Shown in pieces: positions 16,303-24,442 of a stretch of 64,000 nt of DNA (its first letter is position 1; every line of letters starts with the position of its first letter). Made by a program: the position numbers and the translations under genes. The DNA is from Phycisphaerales bacterium (GTDB lineage: Bacteria; Planctomycetota; UBA1135; UBA2386): NCBI GenBank assembly GCA_020247305.1, contig JADCJE010000092.1, positions 1 to 64,000 on the forward strand, given 5' to 3'. Below the pieces are notes generated by a model. It did no database searches. It was not told the origin of the DNA and worked only from the letters and a program-made list of their open reading frames with translations.

Positions 16303-17295
16303 TCAAAAGCCCCAGAACTTCACCTCGGGCTCCAGTTCGATCCCAGCGTGGGCTCGGACCCGGGCCTGGACGTCGTGCATCAGGGCGATGAACTCGGCGG
16401 CGGTGCCGCGACCGTCGTTGATGAAGTAGTTGGCGTGCATCGGGCTGACCTCGATGCCGCCGATGCGACGGGTCTTGCAGCCCGCGGCCTCGATCAGCCG
16501 GCCGGCGGCGTCGCCCGGCGGGTTGCGGAACACGCAACCCACGCTGCGCATCGACACCGGCTGGCTGGCGTTGCGCTTCTTCAGCGAGGCCGAGAAGCGC
16601 TCGAAGATCGCCTTGGGGTCGTCGGGGACGAGCTCGAACGTCGCCTGCACGACGATCGCGTCGCCGAGCCCGCCGTCGCGGTAGCGCGCGCGGAAGCGGT
16701 CGCGGCCGTGCACGACGACGTTGCCGTCGCCGTCGACCAGCGTCAGCGACACGAGGTGCTCGAAGGTCTCGCCGTCGCGGGTGCCGGCGTTCATCGCCAC
16801 GGCCCCGCCCAGCAGCGCCGGGATGCCGGTCAGCTTCTCCAGGCCGGCGAGCCCCGCCTCCTTGGCGGCGCGCAGCAGGCTCGGCAGCGTCACGCCCGCG
16901 CCGGCGGTGATGCGGTTGCCGTCGCGCTGGACGCGGTTGAGGCTCTGCAGGTGCAGCACCGCGCCGCGCACGCCGTCGTCGGCGATGACGACGTTGCTGC
17001 CGCCGCCGAGCACGCGCAGCGGCAGTTCGCGCTCGCGGCAGGCGCGCACCGCCAGGGCGACGTCCTCCTCGCCGAACGGCTCCAGGAACCAGTCGGCGGG
17101 CCCGCCGATGCGCAGGTGCATGTACGGCGCGAGGGCGACGCGCTCGCGGACGGCGCCGCGCATCGCTGCAAGGCCAGAACGGAGGTCGCCAGAACGGAGG
17201 TCGCCAGAACGGAGGTCGCCAGAACGGAGGTCGCCGGAACGGAGGTCGCCGGAACGGAGGTCGCCGGAACGGAGATCGCCGGAACGGAGATTCAT
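16303..17295 (-). CDS. murB: UDP-N-acetylenolpyruvoylglucosamine reductase MurB with repeat extension
   Basis: 330 residues. It reduces UDP-GlcNAc-enolpyruvate to UDP-MurNAc with NADPH and FAD. The FAD-binding motifs are clear: MHLRIGGPADWFLEPF, LGGGSNVVIADDG and GIPALLGGAVAMNAGT. The catalytic region reads SVGCVFRNPPGDAAGRLI, with Cys where most MurBs have the proton-donating Ser, and the final Glu lies in IELEPEVKFWG. The ATG at 17295 follows the murC stop by 1 nt and adds an N-terminal MN(LRSGD)7 extension from a 15-bp minisatellite. An alternative start at the ATG at 17163 would leave the repeat untranslated, but synonymous differences between copies favour translation. Confidence 0.92.
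   Translation of the reverse strand: MNLRSGDLRSGDLRSGDLRSGDLRSGDLRSGDLRSGDLRSGLAAMRGAVRERVALAPYMHLRIGGPADWFLEPFGEEDVALAVRACRERELPLRVLGGGSNVVIADDGVRGAVLHLQSLNRVQRDGNRITAGAGVTLPSLLRAAKEAGLAGLEKLTGIPALLGGAVAMNAGTRDGETFEHLVSLTLVDGDGNVVVHGRDRFRARYRDGGLGDAIVVQATFELVPDDPKAIFERFSASLKKRNASQPVSMRSVGCVFRNPPGDAAGRLIEAAGCKTRRIGGIEVSPMHANYFINDGRGTAAEFIALMHDVQARVRAHAGIELEPEVKFWGF
17176..17295 (-). repeat. 15-bp minisatellite, eight copies, in the murB N-terminus
   Basis: Plus-strand units run without gaps: four identical AGAACGGAGGTCGCC copies, two with G at the first base, one with G and a GAT change, and a last degenerate copy ending in the start codon. On the coding strand each unit reads GDLRS. The differences fall only at third codon positions (TCT/TCC Ser, GAC/GAT Asp). 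Divergence increases toward the start codon, suggesting polar expansion. Confidence 0.95.
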
Positions 17296-17296
17296 G

Positions 17297-18733
17297 TCAG
17301 ATGCCTGCAACGATGCCTCCCAGGGCGCGGTCGATGTCGCCGGCCCCCAACAGCAGCACGATGTCGTCCGGACGATGGCGCGCCAGCGTGAACGCCGGCG
17401 CGGCGTCGACGGCGCCGACCGCGTCGGCTTCGCCGCCCTGGCTGCGGATCGCGGCGACGAGGTCGCGCGCGGAGACCGACGCCTTGATGTGCTCGGCCTC
17501 GCGGGCGCCGTAGATGTCGACGATGTACGCCGCATCGGCTCCGGTCAGCGCCTCGGCGAACTCCTGCAGCAGGTGCAGCGTGCGCTGGTGCTGGTGCGGC
17601 TGGAACACCGCCAGCAGGCGCCGGCCCGGGAACCGCTGGCGCGCGGCGGTGAGCACGGCGCGCAGTTCGGCCGGGTGGTGCGCGTAGTCGTTGACCAGCG
17701 TGCCGCCGCGCGGGCCGGCGTGCATCTCGAAGCGCCGGCGCACGCCGCCGAACTCGCCGACGCCGCGGCAGGCGCCTTCGAGGTCGGCGCCGGCGATCCA
17801 GCACAGGCCGAGCGCGAACAGCGCGTTGTGCATGTTGTGCCGGCCCGACAGCGCGAGCTGCACGCGCGGGAAGCGGCGGCCCTTGACCATCGGCACGAAC
17901 GAGAAGCGGCCGAGGTCGTCGCGGACGTCGACGGCGCGCACGTCGCTGTACAGGCCCGAGCCGACGGTGAGGATGCGCACGTCGCTGCGCAGATCGGCGA
18001 GCACGCCGCGCGGCACGCCTTCCTCGACCAGCGCCGTGCCGCCCGGGCGCACGCGCGCGAGGTAGCCGGCGAACGCCTCGACCAGATCCGTCGTCGACGG
18101 GAAGCAGTCGAAGTGGTCGTGGTCGACGTTGAGGATCGCGGCGCCGAACGGCCGCAGGTTGTGGAAGCTGCGGTTGAACTCGCAGGCCTCGACGACGAAC
18201 TCCTGGCTGTGGCCCCAGCGGCCGTTGCCGCCGAGTTCGGGCACCTCGCCGCCGATGAGGTGCGACGGGTCGACGCCGGCGCCGCGCAGCGCCGCGACGG
18301 TGAGGCCCGTGGTCGTGGTCTTGCCGTGCGTGCCGGCGATCGCCAGCGTGCGCCGGCCTTCGCTCAGGCGGCCAACCGCCTCGGCGTACAGCAGCGACGT
18401 GAAGCCGCGGCGCACGCACTCCTGCACCTCGGGATCGGCGAGCGGCACGGCGGCGCTGCGCACGACGTAGCCGTCGGCGCCGGCGATGCGGTCGGGACGG
18501 CAGCCGGTCCAGACGTCGAGGCCTTCCTGCGCCAGCCGGTCGAGCACCGCGCCGCCGCCGCCGTCGCTGCCGGTGACGACGCAGCCGCTGCCGGCGAGCA
18601 GACGGGCGAGACCGCTCACGCCGGCGCCGGCGACGCCGACGAAGTGGAAGCGGTTGCTGACGAAGGTCGCGCCGAACAGGCCGCTGGTCGCGCCGGGGAC
18701 GGCGACGGGTTCCGCGCCGAGGACGTCGGTCAT
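17297..18733 (-). CDS. murC: UDP-N-acetylmuramate-L-alanine ligase MurC
   Basis: 478 residues. It adds L-alanine to UDP-MurNAc with ATP. The N-terminal Rossmann domain has FHFVGVAGAGVSGLARLL, in place of the more common GIGGxGMSGIA. AIAGTHGKTTTTGL is the P-loop of Mur ligases, VVEACEFNRSFHNL contains the metal-binding Glu, VDHDHFDCF follows, and VNDYAHHPAELRA is the His-Pro signature. The sequence starts with about 25 extra residues (TDVLGAEPVAVPG) before the Rossmann fold. It overlaps murG by ATGA at 18730-18733, and only 1 nt separates it from murB. Confidence 0.95.
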   Translation of the reverse strand: MTDVLGAEPVAVPGATSGLFGATFVSNRFHFVGVAGAGVSGLARLLAGSGCVVTGSDGGGGAVLDRLAQEGLDVWTGCRPDRIAGADGYVVRSAAVPLADPEVQECVRRGFTSLLYAEAVGRLSEGRRTLAIAGTHGKTTTTGLTVAALRGAGVDPSHLIGGEVPELGGNGRWGHSQEFVVEACEFNRSFHNLRPFGAAILNVDHDHFDCFPSTTDLVEAFAGYLARVRPGGTALVEEGVPRGVLADLRSDVRILTVGSGLYSDVRAVDVRDDLGRFSFVPMVKGRRFPRVQLALSGRHNMHNALFALGLCWIAGADLEGACRGVGEFGGVRRRFEMHAGPRGGTLVNDYAHHPAELRAVLTAARQRFPGRRLLAVFQPHQHQRTLHLLQEFAEALTGADAAYIVDIYGAREAEHIKASVSARDLVAAIRSQGGEADAVGAVDAAPAFTLARHRPDDIVLLLGAGDIDRALGGIVAGI

Positions 18734-19890
18734 TGCCGGCCTCCCATGCCCGCGGCGGCCGATCCGCCGCCGACGCCCGCGGTCACCGCCAGCCCCATGT
18801 CGCGCAGGATCGCGCCGGCGGCGTCGGCGGGCAGCAGGCCGCGGGCGGCCTCGCCCATGCGGCGCAGGCGCTCGGGCTCGGCGAACAGGCTGTGCAGCAA
18901 CTCGGCGAGTCCCTCGGCGGTCAACTGGCTCTCCTCGACGATCCAGGCCGCGCCGGCGCGCGCCAGCACTTCGGCGTTGCGCAGCTGCTGGCGGTCCTTG
19001 TGGTGCGGATACGGCACGATCACGGCGGGACGCCCAACCGCGCAGAGTTCGGCGACCGTGCTGCCGCCGCCGCGGCAGACCACGAGGTCGGCGGCGGCGA
19101 ACAACCGGTCCATGTCGGTCGCGACGGTGCGCACGTCGGCGAGCACGGCACTGCCCGACACGGCGTAGCTCGTGCGCACTTCGCCGTCGCGTTCGAGGCC
19201 GGCGAGGTGCACGGCGCGCAGCATGGCGCCAGCGCTGCCGGGCGCTTCGCCGGCGGCGGCGAGGCTGCGTCCGGCGGCCGCGAGCGCCACCGGCACGATG
19301 CGGTTGAGCGCCTGCGCGCCCTGGCTGCCGCCGGTCACGAGCACGACGCGGTCCGCGGCGACGAAGCCGAGCTCGGCGCGCGCGGCCTCGCGGTCGACGC
19401 AGCCGATGCCCGGGCGCAGTGGCGTGCCGGTGACGAGCGCGCGCGGCGACGCCGCGGCGGCCGAGGGCAGGCCGTGGTAGATGCGCTTGGCCAACGGCGC
19501 GAGCAAGCGGTTGGCGCGGCCGGTGACGGCGTTCTGCTCCAGCAGGTACACGGGCATGCCGAGGCTCTTCGCCGCCAGCGCGACCGGCACCGACGGGCGG
19601 CCGCCGGTGCTGACGACGCAGTCGACCCGCTGGTCGCGCAGGATGCGGCGGGCGGCGGCGGTGGCGCGCAGCACCCACAGCGGCAGCGCGAGCCGCGAAC
19701 GGCTGGCCGCCGGCAACTCGACGCCGCGGACGTCGGGCAGCTGGCGGCGCAGCAGTTCGCGCTCGACCTCGCGGCCCTCGGTGACCATGACCGGTTCGTG
19801 GCCCGACGCCTGCATGGCGCGGGCGAGGACCATCGCCGGCATCAGGTGGCCGCCGGTGCCGCCGCTGACGAGGCAGACGCGCTGCACCAT
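18730..19890 (-). CDS. murG: Lipid II-forming N-acetylglucosaminyltransferase MurG
   Basis: 386 residues, a normal length. It transfers GlcNAc from UDP-GlcNAc to lipid I at the cytoplasmic face of the membrane. VSGGTGGHLMPAMVLAR is the first glycine-rich loop with its catalytic His; VVSTGGRPSVPVALAA, LLEQNAVTGRANRLL, VVLVTGGSQGAQALN and VCRGGGSTVAELCAVG are the further family motifs. GGGS replaces the GAxS of many MurGs. It ends overlapping murC. The gap to the upstream LysM gene is only 4 nt. Confidence 0.95.
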   Translation of the reverse strand: MVQRVCLVSGGTGGHLMPAMVLARAMQASGHEPVMVTEGREVERELLRRQLPDVRGVELPAASRSRLALPLWVLRATAAARRILRDQRVDCVVSTGGRPSVPVALAAKSLGMPVYLLEQNAVTGRANRLLAPLAKRIYHGLPSAAAASPRALVTGTPLRPGIGCVDREAARAELGFVAADRVVLVTGGSQGAQALNRIVPVALAAAGRSLAAAGEAPGSAGAMLRAVHLAGLERDGEVRTSYAVSGSAVLADVRTVATDMDRLFAAADLVVCRGGGSTVAELCAVGRPAVIVPYPHHKDRQQLRNAEVLARAGAAWIVEESQLTAEGLAELLHSLFAEPERLRRMGEAARGLLPADAAGAILRDMGLAVTAGVGGGSAAAGMGGRQ

Positions 19891-19894
19891 GGGG

Positions 19895-20614
19895 TCACTT
19901 CTTCGGCAGCTTGATGGTCATCCCCGGCCGCAGCTTCTCCGGCGACACGCCGGGGTTGGCGGCGATGAGGTCGGCGGTGCGCTTGCGGCTGCCGAGCTGG
20001 TTCAGGGCGATGCGCTCGTAGTTGTCGCCCTTGGCCACGACGTAGGTGCGCGTGCCGTCGGCGGGGAGCGGCAGCGGCGCATCGAGCTTCTTCTTGGGCT
20101 CGGCGGCGGCGGCGGCCGTCGGCAGCTTCAGCTCCTGGCCCTTGCGCAGCTTCGACGGCTGCACCGCAGGGTTGAGCCGCTGCAGCTCGGGCCAGCGCGA
20201 CTCCTTGCCGAGCTTCGCCTTGGCGATCGAGCCGAAGGTGTCGCCGTCCTGCACGACGTAGACGGCGGGCACGGCCAGCGGCGCTGGCGCGGGCGACGGC
20301 GCATCGAAGACGCTGTCGACGATGGCGGCGCCGTTGGCGCGGTTCGCCGCGCTGCCCGTGCTGTCGACGGCGAGCCCGCGCGACGCCGCCGACGCGGTGT
20401 TCGGCGTCTGCAGGATGTCGAGGACTTCAGCCGCCACGCTGGCGAGCGCGGGCTGCGTTTCGGGCGCCGGCGCGCTGCGGTCGGCGCGGATCGGCTGCGC
20501 GATCGGCGTCGGACGCGCCGGCGCGACCTCGTCGCCGCCCCAGATGGTGACGCCGAGGATCAGGAAGATCACGAGACACAGAACGTAGAGGCCGTATTTC
20601 TCGAGCTGGCCCAT
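19895..20614 (-). CDS. Membrane-anchored double-LysM protein in the cell-wall cluster
   Basis: 239 residues. One N-terminal membrane anchor at about residues 8-27 is followed by a Pro/Ala-rich linker of about 90 residues and two LysM domains (starting YVVQDGDTFGSIAKAKLG and YVVAKGDNYERIALNQLG), each ending LRKGQELKLP or LRPGMTIKLP. LysM modules bind GlcNAc in peptidoglycan, so it probably tethers or guides the division and wall machinery in the periplasm. A GGGAGGG 4 nt upstream selects the ATG at 20614 over a GTG at 20617. It lies between ftsW and murG, where most clusters carry no such gene. Confidence 0.85.
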   Translation of the reverse strand: MGQLEKYGLYVLCLVIFLILGVTIWGGDEVAPARPTPIAQPIRADRSAPAPETQPALASVAAEVLDILQTPNTASAASRGLAVDSTGSAANRANGAAIVDSVFDAPSPAPAPLAVPAVYVVQDGDTFGSIAKAKLGKESRWPELQRLNPAVQPSKLRKGQELKLPTAAAAAEPKKKLDAPLPLPADGTRTYVVAKGDNYERIALNQLGSRKRTADLIAANPGVSPEKLRPGMTIKLPKK

Positions 20615-20618
20615 CACA

Positions 20619-20625
20619 CCCTCCC
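20619..20625 (-). promoter_or_regulatory. Shine-Dalgarno (GGGAGGG) for the LysM gene
   Basis: The 7-nt purine run lies 4 nt before the ATG at 20614 and only 1 nt before the GTG at 20617, so it decides the start. Confidence 0.6.
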
Positions 20626-20681
20626 AGACTTTTGGTAACGCGAGTTGGAGATCGAAACCGGACGCCGGCCCGAAGCCGTCG

Positions 20682-21821
20682 TCATGCCGCCGCCTGCTCT
20701 GCCGTGACGAACGTGCCGGAGCGATCGCTCCGGACGGCGTTGCCGATCAAGCCGACTGCCCCGAGGCAGAACATCAGGCTCGTGCCGCCCGTGCTGACGA
20801 ACGGGAGGTCGATGCCCTTCGCTGGAACCCACCCGCTGACCACGAGCAGGTTCGCAGCGGCTTGCATGCAGATCATCACACTGTACCCGCAGACCACGTA
20901 GCGAAGGAATGGGTCCTTCGTCGTGACGCACATGCGGTAGCAGACCCAGCCGAAGGTGGCGAAGGCGGCGAGCACGAACAGCGAGCCGCAGAAGCCGAGT
21001 TCCTCGGCGATGATGGCGAAGACGAAGTCGTTGTGCGCCTCGGGCACGTAGTTCATCTTCATCCAGCCCTGGCCGAGGCCGCGGCCGAACAGGCCGCCCG
21101 AGCCGACCGCGATCAGGCCGAGGCTGACCTGGCCGTTGATCTTGGGTTCGAAGAGCTCGTTGACGCGGTCGCGCACGTAGTCGTGCTGCATGGCCGAGTA
21201 GGTCAGCAGGGCCAACCCCGCGACGCCGACCGGCATGAAGAACAGTAAGCGCACGCCGGCGACCAGCGCCAACACCGCGGCCAGGGACAGCACGATCAGG
21301 GCGTTGCCGTTGTCGGGCTGCGCCAGCAGCGCCCCCGCCACCGCGAGCGCACAGCCCATCGCCGGCAGGAAGCCGCCGCGGAAGCTGCGCACGGCGTCCC
21401 CCGAGCGCGCCAGCAGCCACGCCATCGACAACACCAGGAAGAAGCGCGCCGGCTCGACCGGCTGCACCGTCTGGCCGCCGAACTCGATCCAGCGGTAGGC
21501 GCCGTTGACCTTGAGCCCGAGCAACCGCGGCAGCATGCAGGCCACCGTGAAGACCGCGAGGCCGGGCAGCGCCCAGCGCCGCACGGTCGCCATCGGCACG
21601 ATCGAGGCGAACAGGAACATCAGCAGGCCGGCGAGCAGCTTGATGCCCTGGCTGCGCATCACCCCCATCGGCCCGGCCTGGCCGGCCTGCGCGCCGCGGA
21701 TCGAGACGGCCATGACGAGCCCGAGGCAGCACAGCGCCACGACGACCAGCATCAGCAGGTCGAGCTCGCGGATGTGGCCGCTGGCGGCGCGGTCGCGGCG
21801 GGACAGGGGCAGGGCGGTCAT
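20682..21821 (-). CDS. ftsW: Septal peptidoglycan glycosyltransferase FtsW (SEDS)
   Basis: 379 residues and about ten membrane spans. It polymerises lipid II glycan strands together with its cognate class B PBP, probably the FtsI in this cluster. The SEDS signatures are present: AYRWIEFGGQTVQPVEPARF (usual FQPSELAK region), LAQPDNGNALIVL, a GLFGRGLGQGWMKMNYVPEA loop, and HNDFVFAIIAEELGF with the catalytic-region Asp. ATG 21821 immediately follows the mraY stop (TGAATG). murD, normally between mraY and ftsW, is missing. Confidence 0.93.
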   Translation of the reverse strand: MTALPLSRRDRAASGHIRELDLLMLVVVALCCLGLVMAVSIRGAQAGQAGPMGVMRSQGIKLLAGLLMFLFASIVPMATVRRWALPGLAVFTVACMLPRLLGLKVNGAYRWIEFGGQTVQPVEPARFFLVLSMAWLLARSGDAVRSFRGGFLPAMGCALAVAGALLAQPDNGNALIVLSLAAVLALVAGVRLLFFMPVGVAGLALLTYSAMQHDYVRDRVNELFEPKINGQVSLGLIAVGSGGLFGRGLGQGWMKMNYVPEAHNDFVFAIIAEELGFCGSLFVLAAFATFGWVCYRMCVTTKDPFLRYVVCGYSVMICMQAAANLLVVSGWVPAKGIDLPFVSTGGTSLMFCLGAVGLIGNAVRSDRSGTFVTAEQAAA

Positions 21822-22940
21822 TCAGCGCACCTTGAACAGGGCGAGGCTGCAGAGGGCGAGCAGCGCCGAGACGACCCACGCGCGCACGACGACGCGGGTC
21901 TCGGGCATGCCGCCGAACTGGAAGTGATGGTGCAGCGGCGCGCAGCGGAAGATGCGCTTGCCGCGCAGCCGGAACGACGCCACCTGCAGGATGACGGACA
22001 GCGCCTCGGCGACGAACACGCCGCCGACGACCAGCAGCACGACCTCGGTGCGGCTGACGAGCGCGGCGTAGCCGAGCGCGCCGCCGAGCCCGAGGCTGCC
22101 GACGTCGCCCATGAACACCAGCGCGGGCGCGGCGTTGAACCAGAGGAAGCCGAGCGCGCCGCCGAGCAGGGCAGCCATCAGCACGGTCATCTCGCTGGCG
22201 CCGGCGACGTGCGGCACGAGCAGGTACTGCGACCAGTCGACGCGGCCGACGGCGTAGGTGATCACCGCGTAAGCGATCGACGCCGAGGCGATGCAGCCGG
22301 TGGCGAGGCCGTCGAGGCCGTCGGTCAGGTTGACCGCGTTGGCCGCGCCGGTCAGCACCAGCACGGCGAGCACCAGGAACGGCACGCCGAGCGCCCACGA
22401 CAGGTCGACGGCGAAGTCCTTCACGAACGGCACGTAGAGGTGCGGGCCGCCGATCTCGGCCTGCAGGCCGGCGGGGCCGACGAGCCACGCCGCCACCAGC
22501 ACCGCGATGGCCGTCAGCGCGCCCTGCTTCTGGCGCTTGCTGATGCCGCGCTTCTTGGTGTCGTGCAGCTTGACCCAGTCGTCCCAGAAACCGACCGCGG
22601 CGAAGCCGCCGATCAGCACGAGGCCCGGCAGCGAGAAGCGGTTCGGCCCGTCGAAGCGCAGCCACAGCGCCGCCGCCGCGAGGACCGCGCCGATGATGAA
22701 CACGCCGCCCATCGTCGGCGTGCCGCGCTTGTGCTGGTGCAGGTCGTCCAGCGTCTTCGAACCGGTGCCGTCGACGCGCTCGCCGATGCCCTGGCGGCGC
22801 AGCCAGCCGATGACGCGCGGCCCGCACAGGATGGCGAGCAGGAAGGCAGTCACGGCGGCGCCGGCGGCGCGGACCGAGACGTAGCCGAACAACCGCGCGG
22901 CGTCCTCGGGAAACAGCCAACCGGCGAGCCAGTGGATCAT
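21822..22940 (-). CDS. mraY: Phospho-MurNAc-pentapeptide transferase MraY
   Basis: 372 residues, about ten spans. It joins UDP-MurNAc-pentapeptide to undecaprenyl phosphate to make lipid I. HQHKRGTPTMGGVFII (after KTLDDL) is the first signature, VGFWDDWVKL the second with catalytic Asp residues, NAVNLTDGLDGLATG the third, and PLHHHFQFGGMPETRVV the His-rich last loop. All are intact. It overlaps murF by ATGA at 22937-22940 and directly abuts ftsW. Confidence 0.95.
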   Translation of the reverse strand: MIHWLAGWLFPEDAARLFGYVSVRAAGAAVTAFLLAILCGPRVIGWLRRQGIGERVDGTGSKTLDDLHQHKRGTPTMGGVFIIGAVLAAAALWLRFDGPNRFSLPGLVLIGGFAAVGFWDDWVKLHDTKKRGISKRQKQGALTAIAVLVAAWLVGPAGLQAEIGGPHLYVPFVKDFAVDLSWALGVPFLVLAVLVLTGAANAVNLTDGLDGLATGCIASASIAYAVITYAVGRVDWSQYLLVPHVAGASEMTVLMAALLGGALGFLWFNAAPALVFMGDVGSLGLGGALGYAALVSRTEVVLLVVGGVFVAEALSVILQVASFRLRGKRIFRCAPLHHHFQFGGMPETRVVVRAWVVSALLALCSLALFKVR

Positions 22941-24442
22941 GCGGGCGAAGCCTCCCCCGCCGCCGGCTGGCCGCCGAGGTCGGCGACGAGACGGTCGACG
23001 AGGCGGTCGAGTCGGACGCCGTTCGACGCCTTGCACAGCACGCGGTCGCCCGGGCGGACGACGCCGCGGAGCAGCGCCAGCGCCGCATCCTGGTCGGGCA
23101 CGCGGTGCACGCCGGCCGCCGGCATGCCGCCGGCGAGCGCGCCGTCGGCGATCGGCGCCGCGCCGTCGCCGAGCACGACGAGCAAGTCCTGCCGCGTGCG
23201 CGCGACTTCGGCGCCGACCTGGCGATGCAGCGCCGGGCCGTCGTCGCCGAGTTCGCGCATCTCGCCGAACACGACGATGCGGCGGCCGCCCGGCGCGAGG
23301 CCGGCGAGCGCCTGCAGCGCCGCGGCGGCGGACTGCGGGTTCATGTTGTAGGTGTCGTCGAACACCGTGACGCCACCGGCGACCTTGGGCTCCAGCCGGC
23401 GCGAAGCCGGCGGCGCGCTGGCGAGCGCCGCCAGGATCACTTCCTCGGCGACGCCGAGCCGGCTCGCCGCGGCGATGACCGCCAGGGCGTTGTAGACGCT
23501 GTGCGTGCCGGTGCGCGCGAGCGTCACCGGGCGCTTGCCCTGCAGCAGGAAGGTCGTGCCGAGCGCGTGGAAGCGCACGTCGGTCGCGAACCAGTCGGCC
23601 GGGCCGCCCGCGGACGCGCCGCCGACGCGGAAGAACTGCACCTCGGCCTTCGTCGCCGCCGCCATGGCGCGGCAGTTGGGGTCGTCGCCGTTGAGGATGC
23701 ACAGGCCGTCGTCGGGCAGGCCGGCCGGCAGCGCGGACTTCTCCTTGGCGACGCCGGCGATCGAACCGAGGCCCTGCAGGTGCGCCGCGGCGACGCAGGT
23801 GACGATGGCGATGTCGGGGCGCACGACGGCGGTCAGCTGCGCGATCTCGCCCGGCGCGTTGGTGCCGATCTCGACCACCGCGGCGCGGGTGTCGGGCTGG
23901 ATGGCGAACAGCGTCAGCGGCACGCCGACCTGGTTGTTGTACGAACCGGGCGAGCGCACCGTCGGCATCGCCGCAGCGAGCACCGCGCCGAGCCACTCCT
24001 TGGTCGACGTCTTGCCGCACGAGCCGGTGACGCCGACGACCTTTGCGCGCATGCGACGGCGGTGCTCGGCGGCGAGGTCGAGCAGCGCCTTGCCGGTGTC
24101 GGCGACGCGGACGACGAACGGCGCGCAGCCGGGCACGACGCGATCGAGCGCCGGCAGGTCGGCCGCCGGCCGGTCGACGACGAGGCCGACCGCGCCCTGG
24201 CGGACGGCTTCGGCGAGGTGATCGTGGGCGTCGTGGCGCTGGCCGCGCAGCGCGACGAACAGGCGGCCGCCGCAGTCGCGGCGCGAGTCCAATTCGACGC
24301 CGCCGGCGGCCGGACCGCGGGCGACGATCTCGCCGCCGGTGGCCTTGGCGACGGCGGCCGGGGTCATCCACGCGGCGCGCGCCGCGCTCGCGCGGCCCGT
24401 CGCGGGCGCGGCCTTGGCGAGGCGGTTCACCGGGGCAACCAT
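22937..24442 (-). CDS. murF: UDP-MurNAc-tripeptide-D-Ala-D-Ala ligase MurF
   Basis: 501 residues. It adds D-Ala-D-Ala to the UDP-MurNAc-tripeptide. The N-terminal substrate domain includes ELDSRRDCGGRLFVAL. VVGVTGSCGKTSTKEWL is the P-loop with Mur-ligase Lys; VVEIGTNAPGEIAQL is the metal-binding Glu region; VFDDTYNMNPQSAAAAL is the conserved Asn-Pro region. The ATG at 24442 overlaps the end of murE by 16 nt. A Met 25 residues further in, before TPAAVAKATGG, is a credible alternative start. No ddl gene is present nearby to supply the dipeptide. Confidence 0.93.
   Translation of the reverse strand: MVAPVNRLAKAAPATGRASAARAAWMTPAAVAKATGGEIVARGPAAGGVELDSRRDCGGRLFVALRGQRHDAHDHLAEAVRQGAVGLVVDRPAADLPALDRVVPGCAPFVVRVADTGKALLDLAAEHRRRMRAKVVGVTGSCGKTSTKEWLGAVLAAAMPTVRSPGSYNNQVGVPLTLFAIQPDTRAAVVEIGTNAPGEIAQLTAVVRPDIAIVTCVAAAHLQGLGSIAGVAKEKSALPAGLPDDGLCILNGDDPNCRAMAAATKAEVQFFRVGGASAGGPADWFATDVRFHALGTTFLLQGKRPVTLARTGTHSVYNALAVIAAASRLGVAEEVILAALASAPPASRRLEPKVAGGVTVFDDTYNMNPQSAAAALQALAGLAPGGRRIVVFGEMRELGDDGPALHRQVGAEVARTRQDLLVVLGDGAAPIADGALAGGMPAAGVHRVPDQDAALALLRGVVRPGDRVLCKASNGVRLDRLVDRLVADLGGQPAAGEASPA

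Noticed and set aside
17176-17295. Tandem repeats as a CRISPR array
   Set aside because: Units are 15 bp and contiguous with no unique spacers, and they are in frame with murB.
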